64,000 nucleotides of DNA. Source: Phoronis australis (Eukaryota > Phoronida > Phoronidae). The position numbers and the translations under genes are program-made. The stretch's first letter is position 1, and the number at the start of each line of letters is the position of its first letter. The notes below the pieces were generated by a model. The model searched no databases and had not been told where the DNA came from. It was given only the letters and a program-made list of their open reading frames with translations. Of the stretch, positions 62,341 through 64,000 are shown one piece after another. The DNA lies in NCBI GenBank assembly GCA_002633005.1, contig NMRA01000519.1, positions 133,284-197,283 on the forward strand. The letters are read 5' to 3'.

Positions 62341-62767
62341 AGTTTCGTTACATTTGACTATAAAAGTTTTGCATCACCTCAAAAGAATTCTCGACATACT
62401 TAAAGTGGAGTGCATGCACACATAACAGAAACGAAACACTTTTGACAGAAAGTAGAGTCAACAGTGTGAAACGAAGCTTATGTCATTATTGCTCTCTGTC
62501 ACCCACGCTGCATATTTTAAGACATCACCGGGTTTGTTTACAAGTGCACTGAACAAAAGGAAAACGAATAGCTTTTCCCCTTTATCTTCCCATAACAGTG
62601 CTCGATTTGTTAACATGTAGCTCACCAATGCGAGTTTAAATTGTGTTTAGCAACCTCGGAAAATCCCAAATCTCCAAGTTTCCGCAGTGAGTATCAGACG
62701 ATAATTCACCCAAAATTTGTAGAGACTTCCAAATGTTAAATGAACAACAGTTTTCACAGATGAAATA

Positions 62768-62889
62768 CCTTTTGATTCACAATTGTTCCATTTATATCGT
62801 AACATCAGTGCATTTGACACACTCAGCAGTCAGCACACATCAAACATGAGATTAATTACGATAGCAAGTAAACAGACGCGAGTCGGAAT
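62768..62889 (+). repeat. Diverged dispersed repeat, copy 2
   Basis: Partner of 4439-4541, with shared words AAGTAAACAGACG, GAGTCGGAAT and CATCAAAC. Confidence 0.5.
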
Positions 62890-64000
62890 TGTTTAAAGTT
62901 GCACTCAGGAGATTGACGTCATATCTCCTGGCCACAAACTGTAAAAATGGCCAGTGGCCGATTTGGGTATCTGAAGTAAGGATTTCTTCGAAAAAGTTTG
63001 ACTATGGTAGCATTAGGCAACACCTGGCCCCTCGGTTGGACGATTATTGGCTACAATACTCCCCATCGCTTTCTGTATTACTTTCGTGCTCTGTATTTTT
63101 AACGGGCAGTAGGCGAAATCCGCTCACCAATTAAGAGTTTTCACCTCGTCAAAAATACACTATACACTTAAAAAGTGCTAACTTTGTTATATGTTCCTTT
63201 CTACTTCGACAAATATCTTCGATTAAGCATAAGACAATTAAGGTGAGGATGGCAAAGAATTCCAAATACAATATTTGGTCATAGTAAACTTTTTCACCAC
63301 GCACACTATAACCATAAAGTATTTTAATTGAGTCCCATGAGTTAGGCAAAGGCGAGCGCAAGACTGAGCAAAGCGCGTGATGCTGATGCAACACTTGCAA
63401 AAGAGCATGGGAAGATATCAAGCGAAATTTGTGTCCTTTAGATATTTTACTCATCAACACGTGTGAATTCACGTAACTTCCTCGAAATGGCATCCGGTAA
63501 AAGAAACTCAAGTAAATCGCGACAGATTTTCTTGGATATCTTCCAGTTAAAGTGACTAAATTCATACGAGGTAATTATAACACCGTGAGCTATGTGCATA
63601 TTTCACTCGATTTTATTTGCTGTATTTTGAAATGGGTAACTTTTTATGGGTATCTACTATTGCCCCTGTATGCCTGCGGCATTCAGGGCTATGTAAGCCT
63701 ATGGTAGCATTTGCTCGAGTTACAAAGATATCAACAGCCTCCTAAGTTGCTCCTACCATAGACTAGTACATGGACTGCCAACTCCGTATACTTTCAACGG
63801 ACGAAATCTGTGATCTTACGCACAAGCCCTTACGTCATTATTCACTGGCGACACCTGGCTAAATTTTCTGGAGCAATTTCCGGCAAGTACGTCGTCTGCT
63901 AATCACGGTCGGCTGATGTGTGGGCGGTTGTTCCACCACACGCGCGAAATGCAAAGGGATAAGCTTTCATAGCGTACGGAGACCCCAAAATCCAATGTGG

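Larger units (their letters stand above)
61154..64000. other. Stretch upstream of RPL28
   Basis: The promoter and probable untranslated first exon of RPL28 should be here but were not pinpointed. Two dispersed repeats are present (61997-62340 and 62768-62889). The open frame at 63149-63565 (minus) has no recognisable domain. Confidence 0.4.

Noticed and set aside
63149-63565. 138-residue minus-strand open frame with a hydrophobic C-terminal part
   Set aside because: No recognisable domain, no signal peptide, no splice support, and a low-complexity A/T-driven hydrophobic composition.

Overview
This is a eukaryotic, non-vertebrate animal window. Genes are split by GT-AG introns, a 60S ribosomal protein L28 gene is recognisable, and there is a nose-resistant-to-fluoxetine (NRF-6) type acyltransferase gene. 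Much of the non-coding DNA consists of short inverted-repeat transposons, piggyBac remnants, tRNA-derived SINE pieces and minisatellites, with many copies of the palindrome TACATGTA. I lean towards a marine invertebrate such as a lancelet, hemichordate or mollusc, but the sequence alone does not settle the species. All convincing genes lie on the minus strand.

Region 1 (about 954-24933) is a tandem array of four single-pass membrane protein genes, here called CCP-A to CCP-D. Each has one extracellular four-cysteine sushi/CCP-like domain encoded by a single symmetric phase-1/phase-1 exon, then a transmembrane exon. In A, B and C a further exon encodes a very basic, coiled-coil-like cytoplasmic tail. 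The A, B and C tails end in the related tetrapeptides EGIP, EGVP and DEIP. CCP-D has a different, Ser/Pro-rich tail. Its signal-peptide and CCP exons are present twice, in two nearly identical 2.96-kb segments with a 61-base assembly gap at the end of the first. This is either a real duplication or two haplotypes placed in tandem. The array is the best candidate in the window for an undescribed receptor family.

Region 2 (29094-39749) is a complete 15-exon NRF-6-like acyltransferase gene. Every splice phase joins correctly and it encodes 710 residues. A 285-base gap in a GA repeat falls inside one intron.

Region 3 (45156-61153) is a complete four-exon RPL28 gene (135 residues) stretched over 16 kb. 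Its introns hold two piggyBac-related insertions, an inverted pair of 0.8-kb terminal-inverted-repeat elements flanking exon 2, a 1.35-kb inverted-repeat element, a 35-bp minisatellite, and a repeat family whose units carry matches to the CTCF core motif.

The remaining stretches (1-953, 12640-17564, 25823-29093, 39750-45155, 61154-64000) contain repeats, fold-back sequences and isolated coding-like fragments, but no gene I can support.
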